Source: Actinacidiphila fildesensis
GTDB taxonomy: Bacteria > Actinomycetota > Actinomycetes > Streptomycetales > Streptomycetaceae
Assembly (NCBI RefSeq): GCF_042652185.1
Contig: NZ_JBHSIX010000038.1
Direction: 5' to 3' (one strand)
Length of the DNA stretch: 64,000 nucleotides
Under the pieces are notes generated by a model. It was not told where the DNA came from, did not search any database, and saw only the letters and a list, made by a program, of their open reading frames with translations. Positions 8,870 to 18,288 of the stretch are shown here, one piece after another. The position numbers and the translations under genes were made by a program. Positions within the stretch are counted from its first letter, which is position 1, and every line of letters starts with the position of its first letter.

Positions 8870-8956
8870 CCGGCCCAGAGCGGCCGGCGCCGTACGTGCG
8901 CCCCGCGCCGGCCGCTCCCTCGGCTCGGGCGCCCGGACTGATGAGGGTGGGGAACC

Positions 8957-11900
8957 ATGCCCATGATGATCACCATTGCCCGGCTACCGGACTGGTCGGC
9001 CGACGTGGTCGTGGATGCCGATCCCACCACCGTCCTCCGCGACGTCGTCAAGAACCTGCTGGACAGCCTTGATGCGTCGCAGACCCCGCCGTCCGGCGAT
9101 CCGGGTGTGACGGCGGTCTATCTCGCCGATCAGCCGCTCGACCTCTCCACGCCCCTGGCGGACAGCGGGATCCACGACGGCACCGTCCTGTGGCTCGGCA
9201 CGCCCGGCCCCGTCGCGGGCCCGGACACCGGTCTGGCCACGGTCAGGGCCGTGGCGGGCGCCGACGCCGGGCGGGTCTGGTACCTCGACGCGGGCGAGCA
9301 CCGCATCGGATCCGGTGCCGGTTGCCGCATCATCATGGGCAGTGACCAGCCGGCGGTGGTCGCCGTCGTCCGGGTGTCCCTCGACGCCTCGGTGCACGTG
9401 CGCGCGGGCACGTCCTCCGCCCTGCTCGACCGCACCCCGCTGCCCGACCACGAGGTCGCCTGGCGGGAGACGTCCCAACTCCTGGTCGGGAAAACCATCC
9501 TGGAGGCGTATCCGCTGCTGAGCCCGGATGCCGTCGTCGAACCCTCGCCAGAGGGTGAGTACCTGGACTACAACCGTCCCCCTCGGCTGCTTCCCTTCGA
9601 GCAGCGCACCGCGTTCCGCCTCCCGAACCGGCCCAAGCCGTCGGCACCGAGCGCACTGCCCTGGCTGGCGGCAGCGCTGCCCGCCGTCTTCGGCGGCGCG
9701 TTCGCGGTGATGATGGACAACCCGTTGTTCCTGATGATGGCGGCGATGTCGCCGGTCATGGTCCTCGGGAACTGGTTCACCGGGCGGCGTCAGGGCCGGA
9801 TCAGCAACCGGCGTCAGCTGGCCGAACACCAGGCCCAGCTCGAGGCCACCGAAGCCGAGATCACGGCGGCGCTGGAGCAGGAACGCTTGGACTACCGCGC
9901 CGCCAGCCCGGACCCGGCCGAGTTGCTCGTCATCGCGACCGGTCCGCGGGCCCGGCTCTGGGAACGCCGCCGCACCGATCCTGACCACCTGCTGGTCCGG
10001 GTCGGCATCGCCGACCTGCCCACCAAGATCTCTGTCGAGGGGGGCGACGGCACGCACCGCCAACGGGAAGTCCGGGCGGTGCGGGACGTCCCCGCGGCCT
10101 TCTCCATCGCGCAGACGGGTGTCGTCGGTGTCGCGGGGCTCGGCGACTGGCCGCGTCGTACCGCGCGCTGGCTGGTCGGTCAACTGGCCGTGCTGCAGAG
10201 TCCTCGCGACGTGCAGCTGTACATCCTGACCGACCCGGCGGGGGAGTCGCTATGGGAGTGGGCGGCTTGGCTGCCGCACACCCGGCCGATGCTGGGGCAG
10301 CAGGCGCTGGCTCTGCTGGGTGCCGACGCCGAGACGCTCGGCCGCCGGGTCGCCGAGCTGACCGAGCTCATCAACGCACGTCAGCAGGCGCGTCTCAACG
10401 CCGGCTTCGGGGCGGTGCTCGCCGACCCGGACGTCGTCGTGGTGCTGGACGGTGCCCGACGACTGCGGGCGTTGCCCGGAATGGTGACGATCCTGCAGGA
10501 AGGACCCGCGGTCGGCGTCTACAGCATCTGTGTGGACGCCGACGAACGCACCCTGCCTGAGGAGTGCGCGACCGTCCTGGTCGGGGGCGCCGCGCGGCCG
10601 GCCACCCTACGGCAGCAGCGCGCGGCACAGATCGACGACATCCTCGCGGACGAGGTGGCGGACAGCTGGTACGCGGCGACCGGGTGCCGGCTGGCGCCCC
10701 TGCGCGATGTCAGCGACAACCAGGGCGAGGCCGCGCTGCCGGCCGCCGCGCGCCTGCTGGAGGTCCTCGGACTGGAGGAGCCGACCGGTGCCTCGATCGC
10801 TGCCCGCTGGCGTGCCTCGGGCCGTACCACCAAGGCTGTGGTCGGCTATTCGCTCAGCGGCCCGTTCGCGCTCGACCTGGTCAACCACGGCCCGCACGGC
10901 CTGGTGGCGGGCACGACCGGTTCGGGCAAGTCGGAGTTCCTGCAGACCCTGGTGGCGTCGCTGGCCGTGGCCAACCGCCCGGACGCCATGACCTTCGTCC
11001 TGGTCGACTACAAGGGCGGTGCCGCGTTCAAGGACTGCGTCCAACTGCCCCACACCGTCGGCCTGGTGACGGACCTGGACACGCATCTCGTCGAGCGGGC
11101 CCTGGCCTCGCTGAGCGCCGAGTTGACCCATCGCGAGCACCGGCTCGCGGCCGCGGGCGCGAAAGACCTGGAGGACTACCTCGACTACGCCAGCCGACGG
11201 CCCGAACTGGCTCCCATACCACGCCTGCTCATCGTCATCGACGAGTTCGCCTCCATGGCGCGCGAGCTGCCCGACTTCGTCACCGGCCTGGTCAACGTCG
11301 CCCAGCGCGGCCGTTCGCTGGGCATCCATCTGATCCTGGCGACCCAACGCCCGTCCGGTGTGGTGTCGGCGGAAATCCGCGCCAACACCAACCTGCGGGT
11401 CGCGCTGCGGGTGACCGATTCCGGAGAGAGCACCGATGTCATCGATGCCCGGGAAGCCGCGAGCATCCCGGCGTCGACTCCGGGGCGGGGCTACGCCCGG
11501 CTCGGGCACAGCTCGCTGATCCCGTTCCAGACCGGCCGGGTGGGGGCCGCCGCCCGCCGGCCGACCGGACAGCGGTCGTGGCCGTCCCGTTCCTGCAGCC
11601 GGTCTCGTGGCTGGACCTCGGCCTGCCCGCGCCGCAGCGCCCGCACAGCACGGCCGAGACCAACGAACTGACCGACCTGTCAGTCCTGGTGACAGCGATC
11701 AGACAGGCCAACGACATGGTGGGCATCGCCCCGCAGCGCCGGCCGTGGCTGCCGCCGCCGCTGCCGCTGTCGCCGGTGGTCGAGCTGGCGGCGGATCCGG
11801 TCCGCGGTACCCGGGAGGATCCGTCCTTCTCCTGGGCGGTACAGGACCTGCCGACGCAGCAGCGCCAGGAACCCGTGACGGTGGACCTGGCCACCTTCGG

Positions 11901-13371
11901 GCACCTGCACATCATCGGAGGCCCGCGCTCCGGGCGCTCCGCGGCGCTGCGGACCTTCGCGGCCGCGGCGGCCAGTGCGTCCAGCGTCGCCGACCTGCAC
12001 CTGTACGGGCTCGACTGCGGCAACGGAGCCCTGCTTCCGCTCACCAAGCTGCCGCACTGTGGCGCGGTGGTGCAGCGCTCGGAGACCGACCGGGCCGTCC
12101 GGCTGCTGCAACGCCTGGACGCCGAGGTGCGGAACCGTCAGCGACTGCTCGGTGAGGGAGGCTTCGCCGATGTGTCGGAGCAGCGGGCGGCCGCCCAGGA
12201 GTCCGAGCGGTTGCCCCATATCGTGCTGTTGCTCGACCGCTGGGAAGGGTTCATGGGAACCCTCAACGAGTACGACGCCGGGGCGCTGACCGAACTGATC
12301 CAGACCCTGCACCGCGAGGGCGCCAGCGCCGGGGTGCACGTGGTCATCGCCGGTGACCGCATGTTGCTGACCGGCCGGATGAGTTCGCTGTGCGAGGACA
12401 AGCTGGTGCTGCGGCTGTCGGACCGCAGCGACGCCAGCCTGGCCGGGCTGAACCCGCGGAAGATCCCGGAGAACCTGCCACCGGGCCGTGGTTACCGCGC
12501 GGGCAGCGCGATCGAGACCCAGGTCGCGCTGGTGGCGGCCGACCCGGCGGGTCCGGCGCAGGTGGCCGCGGTGCATGCGCTGGCCGCCCGGCTCGTCGAG
12601 CGGGAAGCGGGGGTCGAGAAGTCGGCGCGGCCGAACCGGATCGCGGTGCTGCCCACGGACCTCACGTTCGAGCAGGCGTGGGAGGCGGTCGGGACCCCGG
12701 CCCCCATGTGGGCACTGGTGGGGGTCGGCGGCGACGACCTCGAGCCGGTCGGGGCCGACCTGCTGGGTGATCAGCCGACCTTCCTGGTCGCCGGACCGTC
12801 CCGGTCCGGGCGCAGCACGGCACTCGCCGTCATGGCGGAGTCGCTGCTGCGCGGTGGCACCGAGATCGTCATCGGTGCCCCCATGAACTCCCCGCTGCGC
12901 GGCTTCGAGGGCCGGCCCGGGGTGCGGGGTGTCATCACCGGCGAGGAGCCGGCGGAGCGGGAGTTCTCCGAACTGCTGGACCCCGGTGACGGTCCGGTGG
13001 TGCTCCTGGTCGACGATGCCGAGGCATGGCGCGACCTGCGCTGCCGGGACTGGCTGAAGGCGTTCGTCCGCAAGGCTTCGGGGAGCAACCGGGGCGTGAT
13101 CCTCGGCGGGAACGTCGCCTCGGTAGCGGCGGGCTTCTCCGGCTGGCAGGCGGAGGTCAAGAAGAACCGGCGCGGCGCGCTGCTGTCCCCTCCCGGCATG
13201 GGCGACGGCGACCTGGTCGGCGTCCGGCTGACGCGTTCTCAGATCGCCGCCAGGGTCGTGCCGGGCGCGGCACTGGTCCACCTGGGCAGCGGCAGCCTGC
13301 TGACCACCCAGATCCCTTCGGCAGCGCCGGCCCGGCCCGGCGGACCCACCCACGACACGCGGGAGCAGTGA
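8957..13371 (+). CDS. T7SS FtsK/SpoIIIE ATPase, EssC/EccC type, interrupted by a frameshift
   Basis: The reading frame from 8957 shifts by one base in the G5 run at 11542-11546; restoring one G gives about 1,470 aa continuing to 13371. Order: an EssC-like N-terminal region with an FHA-like segment (VWYLDAGEHRIGSGAGC...), two transmembrane helices (about 233-270), then three ATPase modules. ATPase 1 is canonical (GTTGSGKSEF near residue 655; LLIVIDEF near 756). ATPase 2 (GGPRSGRSAAL) and ATPase 3 (GPSRSGRSTAL) have Arg in place of the Walker Lys, as often seen in downstream modules. It is the motor of type VII secretion. The sequence is otherwise undecayed on both sides, so the shift may be a sequencing error or a recent mutation. 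The stop overlaps the next ATG. Confidence 0.85.
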
Positions 13372-13649
13372 TGGCAGACCTGGTGGTGAAGGACCTGAAG
13401 GACCTGGTCAGCGATCTCAACGAACTGATCAGCCAGTTCGAGGGGGCGTTGGACTTCCAGAACGACGACAAGGGGCTCTGGGGTCAGCACAACGCCAATC
13501 TGTCGATGGGCGACTTCGCGGACAACTGGACCGTCCACCGCGACGCGATGGTCAAGGACATGAAATCCCTCCGCGACAAGGTGACCAAGATCGACGATGC
13601 GTGGTCGCAGGGGGAACAACAGCTGATGGACACGTTCCAGAACGGTTGA
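13371..13649 (+). CDS. Small Esx-type helical protein
   Basis: 92 aa; its ATG shares the final A of the ATPase stop codon (TGATG), so it is probably translationally coupled. Predicted all-helical with a charged amphipathic pattern (VVKDLKDLVSDLNELISQFEGAL ... MKSLRDKVTKIDDAWSQGEQQLMDTF). The size and position, next to the EssC-type gene and before the probable substrate, suggest an Esx/WXG-like substrate or chaperone, although no W-x-G turn is conserved (GLWGQHN is the nearest). It has 22 bases to the next gene. Confidence 0.8.
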   Translation: MADLVVKDLKDLVSDLNELISQFEGALDFQNDDKGLWGQHNANLSMGDFADNWTVHRDAMVKDMKSLRDKVTKIDDAWSQGEQQLMDTFQNG

Positions 13650-13671
13650 CGAGTCGCTCAAGGAGAACCGC

Positions 13672-15153
13672 ATGGCAATCAGAAATCTCGACTGGTCGTC
13701 GCTGGACCTGGACTCGGACCCCGCCTACGCCGACCCCGACGTGGTGAGCGCGGCGCAGAAGCGTTACAGCCACATCGCCACGACCATCGATGACGCGACC
13801 GCCAAGCTCGGGCAGATCGTGGACAGCGACAGTGACAGCCTCGCCGGCCAGTACGTCGAGGGGCTGAAGTCCGAGGCCGGCACCCTCAAGGACAGCCTCG
13901 GCAAGGCCGCGGTGCGCTACCACGATGTCGCCAACGAGATCGGCAAGTATGAGCCGGATCTGGACCGGGGGCTCAGCGAGACCGCCGGCGCGCTTCAGGA
14001 CGCCGACGAGGCCCAGGGCTCCCAGACCAAGGCGAAGGGCCTACCGGATCCGACGAAGAGTCCGGACGGCACCATCACCCCCGAGGAACAGCAGAAGGGC
14101 ACCGACAAGGAGAAGGCCAACTCCGAGGCGGCCTCGAAGATGGCAGCGGCGAAGACGCGGCTCAACAACGCCGTGGACGCTCTCAACGTGGCCGGCAAGC
14201 GCTTCGGCGACGCGGTCAGCGCCAGAAGGTACACCGATGGGCTGACCGACTCCTACAAGGACAAGCTCGATGCCGTCATGGCCAAGATCAGCCAGATCTT
14301 CGCCATCATCGGCATGATCCTGGGCGTCCTCGCGATCCTCATCCCCGGTGTGAACGTCATCGTCATCGCCGGGGTGGTCGCCGGTGCCGTCACGCTGATC
14401 GCCAACATCGTGCTGTACGTCGACGGCAAGGGCAGCGTCCTGGACGTCGTGCTCGGGGCGGTCGGGCTCGGCCTGGCCGGTCTGGGCGCCATCGTCGCGG
14501 TGGTGGGCAAGGGGATTTCCAGTATCGCCAAGGCCGCCGCCCTCGCGAACCGGCCGGGCGGAGCCGGCGGCATCCAACTGGTGCCGTTGCGGCCGCCCGC
14601 CGGCTCCATTCCGAACTTCTCCAGGCCGTTCGGGGCGGGCAACCCGCGTCCCGGCGGAGGTGTCCCGAACTTCTCCCGGCCGTTCGGGCCGAACAACAGG
14701 CCGGGAAACGTGCCGGGTCGCCCTGCCCCGGGCTCCCAACCGGCCGGGGCACCGCCGCCGAACGTGGCCGCCGACTGGCAGAACACGTCGAAGTGGTTCA
14801 ACAATCCGGCCACCAACTGGCTGCTGGGCAAATTCGGCGCCACCACCCCCGAGATCGGGTTCTGGGCATCGAACTGGGCCGGGCTCCAGGGCGCCGGCAA
14901 GATGTGGGGCACCCTGCTGAGCGATCCGGCGAAGTTCGGAAAGGACTTCGCGAGCATCCTCGGCGGTATCAAGGGGCCCCTCGACCTGTCGGCCATCACC
15001 AAGGCGGCCGGCCTCGGGGGCATCTCGTCGCTGTGGTTCGTCTGGGGCGGCGTGAACGGCGCGTTCGGCATCGGCGCCGGCTTCATCTACACCGGTGGGC
15101 GCCTGGTCGGCTGGATCCCCGCGGTCAACCCGCCGGGCCAGGCCGCCTCGTGA
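13672..15153 (+). CDS. Probable T7SS substrate with WXG-like N-terminus and membrane-active centre
   Basis: 493 aa, ATG with AAGGAG upstream. Residues 1-200 are long charged helices resembling WXG/LXG-type T7SS-secreted proteins (LDWSSLDLDSDPAYADPDVVSAAQKRYSHIA). Residues 205-290 hold two to three hydrophobic helices (IFAIIGMILGVLAILIPGVNVIVIAG; VLGAVGLGLAGLGAIVAVVGKG). A Pro/Gly-rich linker with near-repeats (NFSRPFG twice) leads to a C-terminal domain with GGISSLWFVWGGVNGAFGIGAGFIYTGG. The layout fits a polymorphic secreted effector; no known toxin motif is recognised. It is the last complete gene of the operon. Confidence 0.78.
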   Translation: MAIRNLDWSSLDLDSDPAYADPDVVSAAQKRYSHIATTIDDATAKLGQIVDSDSDSLAGQYVEGLKSEAGTLKDSLGKAAVRYHDVANEIGKYEPDLDRGLSETAGALQDADEAQGSQTKAKGLPDPTKSPDGTITPEEQQKGTDKEKANSEAASKMAAAKTRLNNAVDALNVAGKRFGDAVSARRYTDGLTDSYKDKLDAVMAKISQIFAIIGMILGVLAILIPGVNVIVIAGVVAGAVTLIANIVLYVDGKGSVLDVVLGAVGLGLAGLGAIVAVVGKGISSIAKAAALANRPGGAGGIQLVPLRPPAGSIPNFSRPFGAGNPRPGGGVPNFSRPFGPNNRPGNVPGRPAPGSQPAGAPPPNVAADWQNTSKWFNNPATNWLLGKFGATTPEIGFWASNWAGLQGAGKMWGTLLSDPAKFGKDFASILGGIKGPLDLSAITKAAGLGGISSLWFVWGGVNGAFGIGAGFIYTGGRLVGWIPAVNPPGQAAS

Positions 15154-15167
15154 GGACGGGAGAGACG

Positions 15168-15218
15168 ATGAGCGACGACCGGCCGGCGCCGACGCAGGTG
15201 GAGTGGCACTGGGCCTGA
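15168..15218 (+). pseudogene. Truncated operon-terminal ORF (16 codons)
   Basis: ATG at 15168 follows GGACGGGAGAG, a good ribosome site, fifteen bases after the substrate gene. The frame encodes MSDDRPAPTQVEWHWA and stops. A well-placed start with such a short product suggests the 5' end of a lost operon gene, for example an immunity or accessory protein, cut by a deletion around 15220. Confidence 0.4.
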
Positions 15219-15887
15219 GCACACGCGCTCGAGGGACCACCCACCGGTGGCCACGGCGCGGCTGACGCAGTCTCCGCAGGACGCACAGCCGCCGCCTGGG
15301 TCGCACGTACCCCGAACCAGATCCCACCCGACCGGGTTCGCCGAGAAAGGGACCGCATCATGGCGCTCAGGCAGATGGTGAGCCGGCCCCGGAGGCCAGC
15401 CAGTCCAGGAGGTCATCGGTCATCCACTCGCCGCCACCGGGGCTGTCGATGTCGCTGTCACCCGCGCCGAGGTCGAGACGGTGGACGGATGGGGCGAGCG
15501 CCCGCGGCCGTCAGGACCAGCCGTTGAGGCCCTCGGCTGCCTGGGTGATGACGGCGGCCACCGTGGCCGGACGGGAGACGTTTTCGCCGCGGCGGCCCAG
15601 CGACCCAGACACCGGCCGAGATCAGCCAGTGCGTACGGCGGCCGCGCGCCGGTGCCGGCGCAGCAGTTCCGCGAACTTCGGACGCTCGGCGATGGGGCCA
15701 CTCCCTCTCGGCGACAGAAGCATCGGAGCTACTGCGATCGGGTGAAGCCTGATCAGAGTGCTGCCGTGAGTGCGGTGTTCGCTCACGAACTCGCGCGCTC
15801 CCGCCGTGCAAGCCGGGGATCCGCGTTGTTGCGAGCAACCCGGCAAGGTGCCACCACGCGCGATCGCCGTCCTGGCAGGATGGCGGC
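15219..15887. other. 669-bp region without an intact gene
   Basis: No convincing full-length gene. The minus strand contains short coding-like pieces in different frames: ERPKFAELLRRHRRAAAV (about 15650-15690), like the start of an XRE/LuxR-type regulator (FAELLRRHRRAAGLTQ in intact proteins), ATVAAVITQAAEGLNGWS ending near 15520, and SPGGGEWMTDDLLDWLASGAG ending near 15375. I read it as a graveyard of eroded genes between the T7SS operon and the VOC gene. Confidence 0.4.
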
Positions 15888-16241
15888 ATGGAACGTGTGC
15901 TGGGAATCGGTGGATATTTCCTGCGGGCAGCGGATCCGGCGGCTCTGGGCGCCTGGTATCGCGACTGCCTGGGCCTGGACGCAGATGAGAACGGCCTGTG
16001 GCGTCCGGGAGCCGGGCCGACGGTGTTCGCGACCTTCGAGTCCGAGACCGACTACTTCGGGTCCCGCGCCCAGCAGAGCATGCTCAACTTCCGGGTCGGC
16101 GACCTCGATGCGATGCTCGCTCAGTTGCGCGCCAAGGGAGCGGACGTGGCTCCGGAGACGCAGGACATGGCGGGTGTCGGCCGATTCGGCTGGGTCACCG
16201 ATCCTGAGGGCAACCGGGTCGAGCTGTGGCAGCCCGCCTGA
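15888..16241 (+). CDS. VOC/glyoxalase-family protein
   Basis: 117 aa, one beta-alpha-beta-beta-beta pair: RVLGIGGYFLRAADPAALGAWYRDCLGL at the N-terminus and WVTDPEGNRVELWQPA at the C-terminus, the hallmark of vicinal-oxygen-chelate proteins (Glu of EGNRVELW is a metal ligand in active members). The N-terminal metal His is not obvious in GIGGYFL, so it may be a binding protein rather than a glyoxalase. Isolated gene; substrate unknown. Confidence 0.88.
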   Translation: MERVLGIGGYFLRAADPAALGAWYRDCLGLDADENGLWRPGAGPTVFATFESETDYFGSRAQQSMLNFRVGDLDAMLAQLRAKGADVAPETQDMAGVGRFGWVTDPEGNRVELWQPA

Positions 16242-16360
16242 CCGCGACTTCCGACAGGCGGTGACGTGCTGCTGCTGCTCCAGCCGTGGAAGTCGTACAG
16301 CCCGGGCAGGAGCGACGTGGCCCACTGGCTCGTCACCCGACGGTCACGCCGGAAGCGTCG

Positions 16361-17590
16361 CTACCCCAGCTGGTCGCGGCGGCGCGTCAGATAGGTGATC
16401 TCGGCGGTGTTGCCCGCCAGATCGATGGCCTTGTCGTAGGCCGCGCGTGACTGCTGACCGTAGCCCAGCCGGCGCAGCAGGTCGGCGCGCGTCGCGTGGT
16501 AGGCGTGATAGCCCGCCAGCTTGTCCTCGAGACGGTCGACGGCCGCCAGCGCCACCTGCGGGCCGTCGAGCTCGGCGACCGCGATGGCCCGGTTGAGGGC
16601 GACGATCGGCGAGGGGTCGAGGCGGACGAGCTGGTCGTAGAGGGCGACGACCTGCGACCAGTCGGTGTCGCGTACGCCGCGGGCGGAGGTGTGCACGGCG
16701 TTGATCGCCGCGAGGATCTGGTAGCGGCCCGGAGCCGCACCGGTCGCCAGGCGCTCGCGTACCAGCCGGTGGCCCTCGGTGATCAGCGCCGCGTCCCAGG
16801 CCCCACGGTCCTGCTCATCGAGGGCGATGAGTTCGCCGCTTCCCGAGACCCGGGCGGTACGGCGGGCCTCGATCAGAAGCATCAGCGCCAGCAGCCCGGC
16901 CACCTCACCGTCCTGCGGCATGAGGGCACGGATCAGGCGGGTGAGCCGGATCGCCTCGGCGGTCAGGTCGTGACGTACGGGGTCGGTGTCGGGGCCGGTC
17001 GCCAGGTAGCCCTCGTTGAAGACGAGGTAGAGAACGGCCAGTACGCCGGACACGCGTGCCGGGAGGTCCGCCGCGGACGGCACCCGGTAGGGGATGCGAG
17101 CCGCCTTGATCTTGGCCTTCGCACGGGTGATCCGCTGGCCCATGGCGGTCTCCTGCACCAGGAAGGCACGGGCGATCTCGGTCGCGGTCAGACCGCCGAC
17201 CATGCGCAGTGTCAGCGCCACCCGAGTCTCCATCGCAAGCGCCGGGTGACAGCAGGTGAAGATCAGCCGTAGCCGCTCGTCGTCGATGAGGCCGGGAGGC
17301 TCGGGCGGGTCGTCGTACATCAGCTGAGCCTCCTTCTGCTTGTCGACGCGCTTGTTCTCGCGCCGGACCCGGTCGATGGCCTTGCGGCGGGCGGTGGTGG
17401 TCAGCCAGGCGCCGGGGTTGGGCGGCACGCCGTCGGCCGGCCACCGCTCGACGGCGGTCGCGAACGCCTCGGCCGCCGCCTCCTCGGCGATGTCGAGGTC
17501 GCCGAATCGTCCGGTCAGGGCGGCGACCACCCGGGCCCACTCCTCGTGGTGGGCCCGGCTGATCGCCTCCCGGACGTCGGTCACGCTCAC
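16361..17590 (-). CDS. ECF42-type RNA polymerase sigma factor with SnoaL-free C-terminal helical extension
   Basis: 409 aa, GTG at 17590 overlapping the stop of the upstream YCII gene by four bases (GTGA). Sigma region 2 (RVVAALTGRFGDLDIAEEAAAEAFATAVERWP ... NPGAWLTTTARRKAIDRVRRE) and region 4 (RVALTLRMVGGLTATEIARAFLVQETAMGQRITRAKAKI) are followed by about 220 residues of TPR-like helices (IVALNRAIAVAELDGPQVALAAVDRL ... YHATRADLLRRLGYGQQSRAAYDKAIDLA). This long extension and the YCII/DGPF partner define the ECF42 group, where the C-terminal domain is required for function. It directs RNA polymerase to its own operon; the stimulus is unknown. Confidence 0.93.
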   Translation of the reverse strand: MSVTDVREAISRAHHEEWARVVAALTGRFGDLDIAEEAAAEAFATAVERWPADGVPPNPGAWLTTTARRKAIDRVRRENKRVDKQKEAQLMYDDPPEPPGLIDDERLRLIFTCCHPALAMETRVALTLRMVGGLTATEIARAFLVQETAMGQRITRAKAKIKAARIPYRVPSAADLPARVSGVLAVLYLVFNEGYLATGPDTDPVRHDLTAEAIRLTRLIRALMPQDGEVAGLLALMLLIEARRTARVSGSGELIALDEQDRGAWDAALITEGHRLVRERLATGAAPGRYQILAAINAVHTSARGVRDTDWSQVVALYDQLVRLDPSPIVALNRAIAVAELDGPQVALAAVDRLEDKLAGYHAYHATRADLLRRLGYGQQSRAAYDKAIDLAGNTAEITYLTRRRDQLG

Positions 17591-17913
17591 AGGAACGGCC
17601 GCACCTCGGTCTTCCGGTTGCAGGCCTTCGACCCCTCGGCCGCCAGCTTGAGCGCCACGTCGAGGTCGGGCGCTTCGATGATCCAGAAGCCGATCAGGAA
17701 CTCCTTCGACTCGACGAAGGGCCCGTCGGTGAACAACGCCTCCGCTCCGCGGTTGTCGATCACCGTGGCCGTGTCGGGCCCGCCGAGGCCGCCGGCGAAG
17801 ACCCAGTGACCGTCGGCCTGGAGGCGCTCGTTGAACACGTCGATCGCAGCGTCCTCGTCCGGGGTGGCGAGGTTGTCGGTCGTGTCGGTGATCACGGAAA
17901 CCAGATACTGCAT
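17587..17913 (-). CDS. YCII/DGPF-domain protein, ECF42 partner
   Basis: 108 aa; ATG at 17913 with AGGAGA eight bases upstream (the frame continues to 18006 but without a ribosome site). Typical YCII features: MQYLVSVITD, then the DGPF signature in LFTDGPFVESKEFLIGFWIIEAPDLDVALKLAAE. DGPF proteins are encoded with ECF42 sigma factors and are their usual regulon members. Four-base overlap with the sigma gene indicates translational coupling. Confidence 0.92.
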   Translation of the reverse strand: MQYLVSVITDTTDNLATPDEDAAIDVFNERLQADGHWVFAGGLGGPDTATVIDNRGAEALFTDGPFVESKEFLIGFWIIEAPDLDVALKLAAEGSKACNRKTEVRPFL

Positions 17914-18288
17914 CTCGCACCATCTCCTGCGCTTCGGCGACGCCCCTCCCGGGCGACCGCTCACCCTTACTACGAACAGCTCCGCCCCGATCCGACACCG
18001 CCGCACGGATTTCTTTCACGGGCTTCCCGGTACTTCGGACGGTGAGCGATCCGACTCGGCGAAGCCATCGCTGGAGACCTGCACCAGCGTAGGCACGGCG
18101 GGCGGCTTTCGCAGTGGTGCGCGCCGGACCTCGACCCGCCGATCGTGGGTCCCCTGGGGGCTGTGTTGCGTGTGTGACGGCATAGGGTTGCCGGGTGTCG
18201 GCTACCTCACAGGGTGCCTGGGTGCGCACGGCGTCCGGGGAACCGATGATTGCTCTTCCGGGACGGGGGCCGGACCAGGGAGGCGAGG
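17914..18288. other. Divergent intergenic region, YCII/ECF42 versus GAF-SpoIIE gene
   Basis: 375 bp without a supportable gene. It must hold the promoters of both flanking units; ECF42 groups autoregulate, so a sigma-specific promoter is expected near 17950-18050, but I cannot pick it with confidence. Confidence 0.4.

Noticed and set aside
11542..11546. Programmed frameshift in the ATPase gene
   Set aside because: A G5 run alone is not a typical slippery heptamer and no downstream structure or ribosome-site-like stimulator is evident; error or mutation is simpler.
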